DNA of 64,000 nucleotides from CBDEGU01 sp965238045 (lineage in GTDB: Bacteria > Acidobacteriota > Terriglobia > Bryobacterales > UBA6623), in contig CBDEGU010000011.1 in NCBI GenBank assembly GCA_965238045.1, positions 248,001 to 312,000 on the forward strand, read 5' to 3'. The translations under genes and the position numbers were made by a program. The stretch's first letter is position 1, and every line of letters begins with the position of its first letter. Positions 26,586-35,929 of this stretch are shown here, piece by piece. The notes beneath the pieces are model-generated. The model saw only the letters and a list, made by a program, of their open reading frames with translations. It was not told where the DNA came from and did not search any database.

Positions 26586-29048
26586 CTAAGCAGTTGCCGC
26601 CGAGGCCGAGGGCCGCTCGGCGCTGGAGATGGGAACATTCCGGGCGGTCCCCTCGAAACGGCGCATATCTGAGTTCGGCGGGATCCAGGCGTTCAGGATC
26701 GTGCCGAGCACAAGGCTGCCGTCGGCGGTGAGGAGATTCTCGGCCGATCGAGCCTGGTCGCCAGTCGTCTGACCGGCCCGCAGGATGAGAATCGCGGCGT
26801 CGGCGAACCTAGAAAATATTCTGGCATCGGCGAATGCTGTCGTCGCCGGGGTGTCGATCAAGATCACGTCGAAGTCCCGGCGCAAGTGTTCTAGCAATTC
26901 CGGAAGCCGCGCCGAATGCAGCAGTCTGGAAGGAAGGGGACTGGGCGGCCCGGCGGGCAGCACGAAAAGTCCGCTGATTTCCGTCTCCCGCGCCGCCGGG
27001 TGCTGGCGCCCAAGGCGCGGGGATGGCTCTGGCCCGAGAGCATTCGAGACACCGCAATCGTTGGCGACTCCGAAAATGTCATGCAGACTCGGGTTTTGCA
27101 AATTGCCTTCAACCAGCAGCACCCGGCGACCGATCTGCGACAGCGAAATCGCCAGGTTCGAGACGATCGTCGTTTTGCCATCTCCCGCCGAATCACTCGT
27201 CACAACGAAGACTTTTCGGCGGCCGGCGGCGAACAGGATCGATGTCACCAGCGCCCGGAAGCTTTCCGCGGCGGGCGAGCCGGCTTGCTCCGCCACGATC
27301 TTCTCCAGCGAAGCGCCGCCGGAGGCCGCCCGCGATCCTGCTGGCCGGCCTCGGAGACTGGAATCGCCGCCTCCCAAACCCGGTACCCTCCGGAGGAATC
27401 GTCTTCCCGGCGCTGAGATCCGCCACGATCGGGCGTTTGGCCGCGGTTCATCCGTTCCCGAGAGCGGATCGATCGCCGGAATCACTCCCAATTCGGGGGC
27501 AGATAGCCAGTTCAGAGTGTCGCCCGGCTGCCGCAGTGCATGATCAGTTCTGTCTCGAACGAACACGAAGGCGATGCCCAAGAGCAGAACGCCGATCGCG
27601 CCCGTTGCCGTGGCGAGGATGTGATTCGGCCCGACCGGCGCATCCGGCGTTGCGGCGCGATCGACAATGCGAATGGGGCTGGCCACCAGAGCCCTCGCCA
27701 CCTCGGCCTGCCTTACTTTCTTGAGGAACCCCTCGTAGAGTTCCTGATTTGTTCGGGCTTCGCGCTGCAAGATGTGATACTCGACCGATTTAGCGGCCTG
27801 GCTCGCCACCAGTTTTCTCTGAAGTTCATAGTCGCTCGCAAGCAAGTCTTCACGGCGCCGCGAAGTCTCGTAGTCACTTGCGACCCGTTCGGTCATGGCG
27901 GCACGTTCCTTCGCGGCGGCGCTCCGCAGTTCGGCGACCTGCGCCGCGACGCGTTTCACTTTCGGGTGCGCGGGCGTAAACACCTGCAGCAGGTCGGCTT
28001 GCTGTCGGCGAAGATCGGTGAGCTGCGCCTGGTAGCGGTCGAGCGCAGCCCGGCCGGCTCCCTCGGGAAGAGTTTCGACCGAGGACTGGCGCATCTGCTC
28101 GTAGGCGGATTGTTTGGCGATCCGGCCGGCGCGGGCACGGGAAAGTTCGAGCTGGAGACGTCGCAGGTTCTCTTCGGCGGCGCTCTCCCGTGCCGAGACA
28201 AATGTCAAACCGCTCTCACGAGCGTAGTCCTGCAAAGCCCGCTCGGAGGTTTCGAGCTTGGCGCGAAGGTGATCGAGCTGCTCCTCCAGCCAGCGTTCGG
28301 TCCGGCGTGCTGTCCGCCAGCGTCCTGCGAGGTTTTCCTCGATATAGGTCTCGGCGAGCAAATTGACGAATTCGCCCGTGAATGCCGGATTCGTCGATTC
28401 TGTCGCGACTTGGAGAATGCGGGTTTCGCCCACGATGCGCACTTGCAGACGAGCGGCGGCCATCGCGGCGGCCCGTTCCCGGCTGGTTGCGCCTGTGTCA
28501 CCGGACCATCCCGCTAGCTGAGCCGCGCTGCGCCACCAGCCGCGCGTCGCCGCGGCGCTGTCATCTGCTCGCACTCCGGCTCTGGCTAGCGTTCGCCGGA
28601 TAAGTCCCTGGCTTTGCAGCACGTGGATGTGGGTCGCGACGCCGGATCGGGAAGACGAGCCGCTCGCTGTCCGCGTCGGACTGCCGCCGGTCACGCCCGG
28701 AAACGTCTTGTCGAAATCACGCACCTCCAGTTCCGCACTGGCGCGGTAGACCGGTACACGGGGCAGGCTCGCTAGCAGCCCCGTCACAGCGCCTGCCAGC
28801 AGGCAACAGACCAGGGTGCCGCGGCGCCGGTAGAGGAGCCGCAACCAGTCAACCAGGCCCTCGCCCGCAGTCGTCTCCGCGGCTTCCGCCTCGAACACCG
28901 AACCGTAGCGCACGGTCCATCTGCTTTCCCGGTTCGGCCGGCTACCTTCTCGAGGCTCGCGACCGAGCCGCCCGGGGGGCGAACGGAGGGCCGGCGCCGG
29001 GACAGCCGGAGGCTCAAAGTTTATATTTCGCTTTCTGTTTATGGACAT
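26586..29048 (-). CDS. Wzc-like chain-length determinant fused to BY-kinase-type P-loop domain
   Basis: 820 residues. An N-terminal Wzz part with transmembrane helices brackets a long coiled-coil (REDLLASDYELQRKLVASQAAK, LRAKLETSERALQDYARESG), and a kinase-type P-loop domain begins near residue 610. Walker A is SAGDGKTTIVSNLAISLSQ (about 620). The position of Walker A-prime reads LLVEGNLQNPSLHDIFG, where Wzc has ID-x-D-x-R-x-P, so both Asp and the Arg are changed. Walker B is DVILIDTPATTAFADA (about 733). The C-terminus has no tyrosine cluster: the last ~50 residues contain none. It probably controls chain length and export; kinase activity is doubtful. Directly upstream on this strand lies the antiterminator. 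Confidence 0.87.
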   Translation of the reverse strand: MSINRKRNINFEPPAVPAPALRSPPGRLGREPREGSRPNRESRWTVRYGSVFEAEAAETTAGEGLVDWLRLLYRRRGTLVCCLLAGAVTGLLASLPRVPVYRASAELEVRDFDKTFPGVTGGSPTRTASGSSSRSGVATHIHVLQSQGLIRRTLARAGVRADDSAAATRGWWRSAAQLAGWSGDTGATSRERAAAMAAARLQVRIVGETRILQVATESTNPAFTGEFVNLLAETYIEENLAGRWRTARRTERWLEEQLDHLRAKLETSERALQDYARESGLTFVSARESAAEENLRRLQLELSRARAGRIAKQSAYEQMRQSSVETLPEGAGRAALDRYQAQLTDLRRQQADLLQVFTPAHPKVKRVAAQVAELRSAAAKERAAMTERVASDYETSRRREDLLASDYELQRKLVASQAAKSVEYHILQREARTNQELYEGFLKKVRQAEVARALVASPIRIVDRAATPDAPVGPNHILATATGAIGVLLLGIAFVFVRDRTDHALRQPGDTLNWLSAPELGVIPAIDPLSGTDEPRPNARSWRISAPGRRFLRRVPGLGGGDSSLRGRPAGSRAASGGASLEKIVAEQAGSPAAESFRALVTSILFAAGRRKVFVVTSDSAGDGKTTIVSNLAISLSQIGRRVLLVEGNLQNPSLHDIFGVANDCGVSNALGPEPSPRLGRQHPAARETEISGLFVLPAGPPSPLPSRLLHSARLPELLEHLRRDFDVILIDTPATTAFADARIFSRFADAAILILRAGQTTGDQARSAENLLTADGSLVLGTILNAWIPPNSDMRRFEGTARNVPISSAERPSASAATA

Positions 29049-29307
29049 CCGCAATCCCGATGGACGGGGGCAAAGTTTGTCTACTCGTCGAAATCTTGTT
29101 CCGCCCGTCTCGGAAGCAAGACCGGCCAGAGTCAGGGCCCAGAGTCAGTGCACTGTCGCTGGTTATCGGACCGGCGCCGGTGCCAGGCTAGTACACCGAA
29201 CAGGCCATTCTCGGCTCAACATGGCAGCCAAGGTGGATTGGTCGGCGCGCCGGGATGGCCGCATACTCCTGCTCTCAGCCTCCCGCCCGAACTGCTCGCC
29301 TGCGGTA

Positions 29308-29904
29308 CTAGCAGATCCAGCGCGTCGGGGCGGCGAAGGAATTCCCGTTCCTTCCGCGTGTGTCGAGCGGAACTGCCCAGTCCGCGTCGATTTCGACGGC
29401 GATCGAGCGCTGGAGCAGACTCACGGCCACGATGAGGCGGTGAGCCCCTCGGCGCCGCTCCACCACGCCCTCACATCCGGTGAGAGGTCCCCCAATTACG
29501 CGGACCCTCTGGCCGCGGCTGAGTCCCGGCCAGGGCTGAGTGGGCAGACCCGATTGAACGATCGTCCGAATCATGTTGATTTCCATGGCCTCCACCGGAA
29601 CGGGCGAGCCGCCAAACCCGATGATCGAGCGAACGCTTGCGAGCCGCAGCACTTCGACCCGCCGGGCGCTGGTTTTCAGCCGACAGAACACGTAGCACGG
29701 AAACACCGGCAGGTCCACTCGCTGCACGCGATCCGACCATCGCCGTGTCTCTGAGTAGAGCGGTAACAGCTCCTCCATCCCCTTCATGCGCAGCACTGCC
29801 GAGACGCGCTTCTCATGCCTAGGTTTCACGTGCAAGACATACCAGTCGTCACTGTTGCGATGAAGCTTCCGGACTCGGTCCGTACCGTTATAGGAATAGG
29901 ACAA
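29308..29904 (-). CDS. UpxY/NusG-type transcription antiterminator
   Basis: 198 residues from a TTG at 29904 that follows a GGGGGAA ribosome site. The NusG N-terminal domain starts DDWYVLHVKPRHEKRVSAVLRMKGMEELLP and contains VDLPVFPCYVFCRL; the KOW-like end has RGQRVRVIGGPLTGCEGVVERR. UpxY proteins pause RNA polymerase on, and let it read through, long capsule operons of the same cluster. It is the first gene of the exopolysaccharide set and is preceded by a ~1-kb leader. The frame is open far upstream to 30285, but the family similarity begins after residue 127. Confidence 0.85.
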   Translation of the reverse strand: MSYSYNGTDRVRKLHRNSDDWYVLHVKPRHEKRVSAVLRMKGMEELLPLYSETRRWSDRVQRVDLPVFPCYVFCRLKTSARRVEVLRLASVRSIIGFGGSPVPVEAMEINMIRTIVQSGLPTQPWPGLSRGQRVRVIGGPLTGCEGVVERRRGAHRLIVAVSLLQRSIAVEIDADWAVPLDTRGRNGNSFAAPTRWIC

Positions 29905-30918
29905 GATTCCCCCTTGGCCGGTCGGTTGGGCTGGTGCAAGCCGTTGTCTTCCGGGCCGGTCGGTCCTTTCGCCTGGGCTCGCTGCTGGAGGCACTTGAAC
30001 TAGAGGCCGGATACCGGGCGGAAACTGCGCTTCTCGAGCCAGCCGGCGGCGAACAGAGGCACGCTCCCGCCGTCTGAGTCCCATGCGGGCGCTCCACAAG
30101 AAGGAAAATGTTGCGGGAGAACTTCCCTGCGTCCCGCAATAAGCCGAAAACGGCGGCCAGCGGGCGACGGCGCAGTGTGCGCGAAGAATCTTCAGCGTTT
30201 CAAGCCGAAGTGATCTATTATTAGCATATGTGGTACGTATACTATCATAAATATTTAATAAACATCGACATCTATCGCGGAACAAGTTTTAGAGATGGCC
30301 TCCGCTGACGCTCGCGATGGCAGCGGCACTTGGCGATTTTCACCGCCCCTTCGGAACGGTCGTGGCGAATGTGCCGCCACTCGGAGGTGGATTGGTGGGG
30401 GAGCGGAAACCCCGCAGTTGTTTGAAATCAGGTAGCTAGGAGAGTTCTGCTGCGTGACGGTGCGTCGTCCGGAGCCACTGCGGTCGGGAACAGGAAGTCG
30501 CCGCGCCAGATGATTGTGGGTACCGGGTTCTCGATCCGGCTACTGAGAAAGTCCGGCGCCGCGGAACGGAACGGCTCTGAACATCGCAGAATGGGGAGAA
30601 ACTAATACAAATTTATGTGATTATCAACTGAAATACTCTTGGCTCAGGAAGAGGAAGCGAGGAAGGATCGTGGAAATCTCGCGATCGGCAGTCAAGAATT
30701 AGGCAGAGTCCCCCTCGACTGTCCGCGGGGTAGTTCCCGCTCCAAAGGAAGGGGCAGGCGTGTGTGTGTGCTGTCTCCAACCCCAACCTGCCCCCCCCAA
30801 GAAATTCTGAAAATGCGGGCCAAGCTCCGCCGCAAACCCGCTCGCCGAAAAACCGTTCCCGCCCTCCACGGCTCTCTCGCCCGCGGCTTCTTGTGGTCCC
30901 TGCTTTGCGAAATCGCTT
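29905..30918. other. Leader and intergenic region upstream of the exopolysaccharide cluster
   Basis: About 1 kb with no convincing gene. An AT-rich block at 30216-30263 (TTAGCATATG...TATACTATCATAAATATTTA) stands out against the GC-rich surroundings and could hold the promoter of the leftward cluster, but no clean -35/-10 pair is evident. A short frame at 30639-30944 is probably chance. No ops/JUMPStart-like sequence was recognised. Confidence 0.5.
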
Positions 30919-31824
30919 CTAGAACTTCAGCGGCGCCGGAGTGAAGCACAGAGCAAAGACGATCCAGAGCCCGAAACCTATCCTTCGCCGGACAGGACCC
31001 AGTTCGAGGAAGTCATTCATCGTGGGCGGGTGCTTTACGCCCATGAATAGCAGCAGAAACAAGATCAGAGTGTAATGGTATCCGTACATGAAAGTCATGA
31101 CGGCGAGGACGGCGAACGCCGCTAGAGCCACCCGCTGGCTGTGACGGCCAAACAGGGCGTGGTTAATATGTCCGCCGTCAAGCTGGCCGATCGGCAACAG
31201 ATTCAGGGCCGTTACGAACAAACCGACCCAACCGGCGAAGGCGACCGGATGCAGCATCAGATCAACGTTGTCGGGCAACGGTCCGTGGATCAACCAGTGC
31301 ATCGCTTGAAGGAGAAGCGGGTTTCCCAGCACGAACATTCCCTGCGAATTGCTTGTCACGTGGTCTGACAAATACAGCCCCACGAAGCTGACCGGCAACG
31401 CCACGACCAGCCCGGCAATGGGGCCCGCCGCCGCAATGTCGAACAGCGCGCGCCGGTTCGGGATCGCTCCCGACATGCGAATCACCGCTCCCATCGTCCC
31501 CAGCATCGAAGGAAAGGGAATGAAGTAGGGCAGGGAAGCAGGCACCCGGTGGTACTTGGCGGCGAAGTAGTGTCCGAACTCGTGGGCCGTGAGAATGCTC
31601 ATCAGACAAACCGAATAGAGCGGACCCACCATCACAGTCGTGCTCACTACCGTCAACAGAAACAGCAGAATATGAATCCACCGCTTTGGCCTTCTTCGGC
31701 GGATGGGCGGTCGCTGCGCCGGGAAGCGAAGATAGACTCCGTTCTGATCTGGAAGAAGGATCTCCGCTGGCTGAGGGCGTGATGGGCCTCGAGCGGGTAT
31801 CCACGGGAAACGGCCAGGCTGCAT
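30919..31824 (-). CDS. Site-2-protease-family zinc metalloprotease (M50)
   Basis: About 301 residues, a polytopic membrane protease that cleaves within membranes. The zinc motif is LMSILTAHEFGHYFAAKYH (HEFGH), and the second M50 signature is ALNLLPIGQLDGGHINHALF (LDGG). Between them lie hydrophobic helices (LFDIAAAGPIAGLVVALPVSFVGLYL). ATG 31824 has GGAAGAG just upstream; ATG 31836 is an alternative. It is divergent from the SMP-30-like gene. No PDZ domain is visible, so it looks like a minimal family member; its substrate is unknown. Confidence 0.9.
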   Translation of the reverse strand: MQPGRFPWIPARGPSRPQPAEILLPDQNGVYLRFPAQRPPIRRRRPKRWIHILLFLLTVVSTTVMVGPLYSVCLMSILTAHEFGHYFAAKYHRVPASLPYFIPFPSMLGTMGAVIRMSGAIPNRRALFDIAAAGPIAGLVVALPVSFVGLYLSDHVTSNSQGMFVLGNPLLLQAMHWLIHGPLPDNVDLMLHPVAFAGWVGLFVTALNLLPIGQLDGGHINHALFGRHSQRVALAAFAVLAVMTFMYGYHYTLILFLLLFMGVKHPPTMNDFLELGPVRRRIGFGLWIVFALCFTPAPLKF

Positions 31825-31996
31825 AAGCTCTTCCATCAGGGTACGACAGATCACGGATTCAGGCGCGGGGGCCCGAGCAGCCCGTCTCGCGCCACAGGGC
31901 CTCGCCACATGCCGATGCCCGCCGTCGGGCGCTGTAGTAAACTTTGTTGAGCGCAGAGGCTGTTGAGCGGAGAGGCAATGTTGGAGAGGCAATCTT

Positions 31997-33073
31997 ATGG
32001 ATGACAAACACACGAAGCACGGCGCGATGATCGGTCGTCGTTCCTTTCTTGGGGCCGCGGCGGGCACGGTCCTCTCAGCAGGCATGGCGAGGGCCGAGCG
32101 CGATTGGACGGGCCGCAGCCCCGTCCGGTACCCCGATCCCGACATCGTGGTGATTGACAAACGGTTTGCCAAGTACAAGCTCGGCAATACGCCGATTCAG
32201 CGGCTGCACATGGGAACGCTCTGGGCCGAGGGACCGGCCTGGAACGCCGTCGGGCGCTATCTTGTCTGGAGCGACATTCCCAACAACCGGCAGCTCCGCT
32301 GGCTCGAAGAGGACGGCCATGTCAGCGTCTTTCGCAACCCGGCGGGCAACAGCAACGGCAATACGTTCGACTGGCGGGGCCGGCAGATTTCCTGCGAACA
32401 CGGTACCCGGCGCGTGGTGCGCTACGAGCACGACGGCAAGGTCACCGTTCTCGCCGACCAGTGGAACGGCAAGCCGCTCAACGCGCCCAATGACGCGGTC
32501 GTGCACCCGGACGGCGATATCTGGTTTACCGACCCGGGCTACGGCAGCCTGATGAACTACGAAGGCAACAAGGGCACGCTGCACATCCGGGAGGCGGTCT
32601 ACCGCATCGACGGCGACAGCGGCGCGCTGCATCTTGTGACCGACGACATCCGCAAGCCCAACGGGCTATGTTTTTCGCCGGACTACAAGACGCTCTATGT
32701 CGCCGACACGGGGTCGTCGCACTATCCCGGCACGCCGAAAGTGATCAAGGCGTGGGATGTGGTGAACGCCAAGAGTCTGACGAACGGGCGCGTATTCGCG
32801 TCGATGGCATTGCCAGGCGTCGGCACGGGGCTGGCCGACGGCATCCGGGCCGATGTCGACGGCAATGTTTGGGCCAGCGCCGGATGGGTTGGCGACGGTT
32901 ATGACGGCGTCCACATCTTCGCGCCCGACGGCGTGCGCATCGGGCAGATCCGGTTGCCGGAAATTTGCTCGAATGTCTGTTTCGGCGGCACGAAGCGCAA
33001 CCGCCTGTTCATGACCGGGAGCCAGTCGCTGTATGCGGTTTATGTCGAGACGCGCGGCGCGCATATTACCTAG
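31997..33073 (+). CDS. Tat-exported SMP-30/gluconolactonase-like protein
   Basis: 358 residues. A twin-arginine signal (IGRRSFLGAAAGTVLSAGMARAE) sends it folded to the periplasm. The mature part is a six-bladed propeller of the SMP-30/gluconolactonase/LRE family: GTLWAEGPAWNAVGRYLVWSDIPNNRQLRW carries the metal-ligand Glu. Further motifs are GNSNGNTFDWRGRQISCEHG, NAPNDAVVHPDGDIWFTDPGYG and KPNGLCFSPDYKTLYVADT, with the conserved Asn and Asp. It probably hydrolyses a sugar lactone. The ribosome site GGAGAGG precedes ATG 31997 by ~8 bases. Confidence 0.92.
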   Translation: MDDKHTKHGAMIGRRSFLGAAAGTVLSAGMARAERDWTGRSPVRYPDPDIVVIDKRFAKYKLGNTPIQRLHMGTLWAEGPAWNAVGRYLVWSDIPNNRQLRWLEEDGHVSVFRNPAGNSNGNTFDWRGRQISCEHGTRRVVRYEHDGKVTVLADQWNGKPLNAPNDAVVHPDGDIWFTDPGYGSLMNYEGNKGTLHIREAVYRIDGDSGALHLVTDDIRKPNGLCFSPDYKTLYVADTGSSHYPGTPKVIKAWDVVNAKSLTNGRVFASMALPGVGTGLADGIRADVDGNVWASAGWVGDGYDGVHIFAPDGVRIGQIRLPEICSNVCFGGTKRNRLFMTGSQSLYAVYVETRGAHIT

Positions 33074-33106
33074 TCAGCGGTTGCTCCAGCGGCCGCCGCG
33101 CGCGGC

Positions 33107-35665
33107 TCAGTTCTCGAGCGCTTCGCGGGCGCGCTGACGGTAGACGGCCTTGGCTTCTTCGAACTGGGCGAAGATATGCGCCTTCTCTTTTTCTGAACGC
33201 CAGCCCTCCCAGCCTTGGGCCATGCCGCGCAGCTTGTCGATCCACCGGAGAAAGTATTCGGCCGACTCGCGGCTGCGTATCTTTTGTTCGCCAACATAGA
33301 CCCTGACGCCGTTGGTGACCGCCTGCGCGAAGGTGTCCGCGTCGCCCTTGGGGTAGGCTTCGCCCTCTACATTGAGCGAGAACCAACCGCTGGTTGAGAT
33401 CTTGACCTGTTCTGAGAAGCTGGCCTCGCGGCGATTTGCACCGAGCGGAATCTCTTTCCAAACCTCGCCGTTGTGGTAGATCCGCACGGTGTGCAGCGGC
33501 CGGATCGATTGTACGCTGGCCCGGATCTCGACGCTGCCTCCCGAGGCGGGGATCTGCACCTGTTCTCCGGGGCCTTTCCCGTTTATGGTGAGTTCGATCA
33601 GCGGACCGCTGCTGACGACGGTGCGGCCCTGCTTGATGGCGTCGATCCAGCCTCGCGCGGTGAACTTGTCTCCCAGATTCACATAGGTGCGAATCGAGCC
33701 GATCGGACGGTGCTTGCGCAGGTTATTTAGCGCGTCTTCGCCGCCGACCGGAGCAACGCGGAAATCGTTGTTGAGGGCGTGATGCAAAACCGTAACCGCG
33801 CCGCGCGAGGGGCCTGACAACTCAAAGCCGTGAATCGTGCCTAGCGCCAGATCGACCGCGAAACCTTTCGCGCCGCCGAGGCTTCCCTGGAGCGGGTCGC
33901 CCTGGCCGCCGAAGGCGTGCACATACCCTACGGCCGCTTCCTGCGCCATCGCCTTGCGAAACATATCGGTATTGCTCGGGTAGGGGCTTTCGACGCCTGT
34001 GCCTTCATAACCGGTGAGGAAGGGCGAAATCAGATGATCGTCGAGGCCAATGAAGAAAATATGTCCCCACTTGGGCGGGCGATACTCCTCTCCGAAGACG
34101 ATGATTTGCTCGCGATTGGCTTTTGAGCTGGAATGCTCGCCGCCGCCTTTTTCAAAATACTGCCAATCGAGAATGCGGTTGTCCTTGTTGGCGACCAGGG
34201 CGCTGAGAATGTCGAGATCCTGCGCGCGAGCGGTCATCATCAAATAGTCCGGGGTGACGCGCGCGGTCCCGCCGTAGTTCATGTGCGTGTGGGTCGTGCC
34301 GCTGTACCAACCCTTGGCGCCCATGTCGGTAATGGGTTGGAGTGAAATTTCGACATCGGTCGTCTGTCCGGCTTTCACTTCCACGCGCATGACGACGGGC
34401 TCGTACTCAAAGCCTTTGGCGGCCTCGATGGTGAAGTCACCGGCGGGCGCTTCGATGATTGCTTCGCCTTCGGCATAGAAGATGCTCTGGTTGCGGATGC
34501 CGTTGAACCGCGCGGTGATTGGAAAACTGTCGAGCGCGGCATAGAAGCGGCCGTCCGATGCCCGCGTCGTGATGCGAGCCGCGGTTGGAGAGCCGCTGCG
34601 CTGGTCGCGCAGTTTGAGCCGGATGCGGCCGGCGGGCTGCTTCCATTGGCGCTGGGTGATGGCGATTTTCTTCTGCGCGCCGCCGTAGGTTTCCAGGAGC
34701 CAAAGCCGGGGGATGCCCTCTTCATTCGAGATGAAAGCAATCCATTCGCCGTCGGGCGACCAGCGGGGCTGGAAGTGGTCGTGGTCTCCGAAGGTCAGCT
34801 TGTAGGGTTGGCCGCCGGTAACCGGCAGCACGTAGAGATGCGCGAACTGGTCGGCTGCTCCGCTCGTCGATGCATACAGAATCCGCTTGCCGTCGGGGGA
34901 GACGTCCGGGTGTGTGCGATAGAGCGTCTGTTCCTGAAGCAACCGGGTGCGGCGGGCGAATCCGCCGGCGCCGGCGGGCAGACGCCACAGATCGCCCGAC
35001 CCCAGCGCCGCGTCGCGGTTCGAAACGGCGATCAGTTCGTTGCCGCCGGGCATCCAGGCGGGCTCGATGTGGATATCCCATTCGCCGAAATAGAGCCGCG
35101 AGTTGCGGAATTTGTGGTCCTCGCTCACCGCAACGACCGGACCGCTCCAGTCCCCGTTGCGAATCGATCGCACGGCGAGGTTGAACACGCCGTTGGGTCC
35201 GGTGGTGACGTAGGCGAGGCGGGCGCCATCGGGGGAGAAGACAGGGTCGAGATAGAGGTGCGCGTCATGCGTGAGTGCGTGCGAGCGGCCCGTCTCGATG
35301 TTGACGACCTCGAGTTGAATCGTCAAGGCATCGTCCTCTGCGGTGTAGACGATCCATTTCCCGTCGGGCGACCAGTCGGGTGTGGAATGGTATTTCTCGT
35401 TATGGGTGAGCTCGACGGCGTGGCCGGTTTCGGGATCCACTCGCCAGATAGACCCGTGCATCGAGACGGCGATCCACTTGCTGTCGGGCGACCAGGCCGG
35501 GGCCCATGGCGTCGGCAGCGGCGTGTGCGACAAGTAGTAGCTCGACATGTAGTTGCTGCGGTATTTGAGCGAAGGGTATTCCGAGGTCTGGGACCACGCC
35601 AGGGCGGGAAGCCACAGCAGCAACACGGCCGCGGCGAGGTGTGAGTTTTTGCGGGGATCGGGCAT
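33107..35665 (-). CDS. Secreted TolB-propeller protein fused to CehA/McbA-type metallohydrolase
   Basis: 852 residues from ATG 35665, with a signal peptide (LAAAVLLLWLPALAWSQ). The first half is a WD40-like TolB propeller with at least five blades ending in WSPDGKW-type motifs (PAWSPDSKWIAVSM, DWSPDGKWIVYTA, VFSPDGARLAYVT, RWSPDGEWIAFIS). A short beta domain follows, then, from about residue 453, GWYSGTTHTHMNYGG, an HTH-type metal motif of CehA/McbA phosphoesterase-like enzymes. Later VGYVHAFGGQGDPLQG and VSSGPLIELTINGKGPGEQ fit the same family. It ends 33 bases from the SMP-30 stop (convergent). Substrate unknown. Confidence 0.85.
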   Translation of the reverse strand: MPDPRKNSHLAAAVLLLWLPALAWSQTSEYPSLKYRSNYMSSYYLSHTPLPTPWAPAWSPDSKWIAVSMHGSIWRVDPETGHAVELTHNEKYHSTPDWSPDGKWIVYTAEDDALTIQLEVVNIETGRSHALTHDAHLYLDPVFSPDGARLAYVTTGPNGVFNLAVRSIRNGDWSGPVVAVSEDHKFRNSRLYFGEWDIHIEPAWMPGGNELIAVSNRDAALGSGDLWRLPAGAGGFARRTRLLQEQTLYRTHPDVSPDGKRILYASTSGAADQFAHLYVLPVTGGQPYKLTFGDHDHFQPRWSPDGEWIAFISNEEGIPRLWLLETYGGAQKKIAITQRQWKQPAGRIRLKLRDQRSGSPTAARITTRASDGRFYAALDSFPITARFNGIRNQSIFYAEGEAIIEAPAGDFTIEAAKGFEYEPVVMRVEVKAGQTTDVEISLQPITDMGAKGWYSGTTHTHMNYGGTARVTPDYLMMTARAQDLDILSALVANKDNRILDWQYFEKGGGEHSSSKANREQIIVFGEEYRPPKWGHIFFIGLDDHLISPFLTGYEGTGVESPYPSNTDMFRKAMAQEAAVGYVHAFGGQGDPLQGSLGGAKGFAVDLALGTIHGFELSGPSRGAVTVLHHALNNDFRVAPVGGEDALNNLRKHRPIGSIRTYVNLGDKFTARGWIDAIKQGRTVVSSGPLIELTINGKGPGEQVQIPASGGSVEIRASVQSIRPLHTVRIYHNGEVWKEIPLGANRREASFSEQVKISTSGWFSLNVEGEAYPKGDADTFAQAVTNGVRVYVGEQKIRSRESAEYFLRWIDKLRGMAQGWEGWRSEKEKAHIFAQFEEAKAVYRQRAREALEN

Positions 35666-35787
35666 GACGGAACTTGGTCTCCAGGCGTGGATTTCGCGAA
35701 AAGCCGGCTGGGTCTCCAGCGGCCGCTCGCGAGGATATTGTTGCACAACGATGATTCTAAACCAAGCGGCCCGGCGCCAGTGTGGTG

Positions 35788-35816
35788 CCGGGGACATTTC
35801 TATTGCCTCTTGACAA
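35788..35816 (+). repeat. 29-bp dispersed repeat, copy A
   Basis: CCGGGGACATTTCTATTGCC plus TCTTGACAA. It matches copy B at 38591-38619 in 26 of 29 positions, in the same orientation. Both copies end in TTGACAA and lie 70-145 bases before a plus-strand gene. Confidence 0.75.
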
Positions 35817-35831
35817 GCATATATCGTCACG

Positions 35832-35861
35832 TTGACCTGTCATCGATCAGTCTGTTAGGAT
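35832..35861 (+). promoter_or_regulatory. Possible sigma-70 promoter of the mltD-like gene
   Basis: TTGACC (35832-35837), an 18-base spacer and TAGGAT (35856-35861), 69 bases before ATG 35930. The match is five of six at -35 and four of six at -10. Confidence 0.4.
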
Positions 35862-35929
35862 CGAGAATTCCGCCAGGCAGGCGTCGATACCAGTTCAGCC
35901 GTACCTCCTTTCGATCCGTTTCCGGACCC

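Noticed and set aside
30281..30295. GTTTTAGAG, resembling the start of a type II CRISPR repeat
   Set aside because: Only one copy, no array, no cas genes and no tracr-like sequence nearby.
30400..30470. Riboswitch-like hairpin GCGGAAACCCCGC upstream of the exopolysaccharide cluster
   Set aside because: No known riboswitch core (c-di-GMP, TPP, cobalamin) could be matched; a short hairpin is common by chance at this GC content.
30639..30944. Plus-strand open frame of 101 codons in the region between the exopolysaccharide leader and the M50 gene
   Set aside because: It has no ATG, no ribosome site and no motif, and its composition is Arg/Ser/Pro-rich. It looks like chance in GC-rich DNA.
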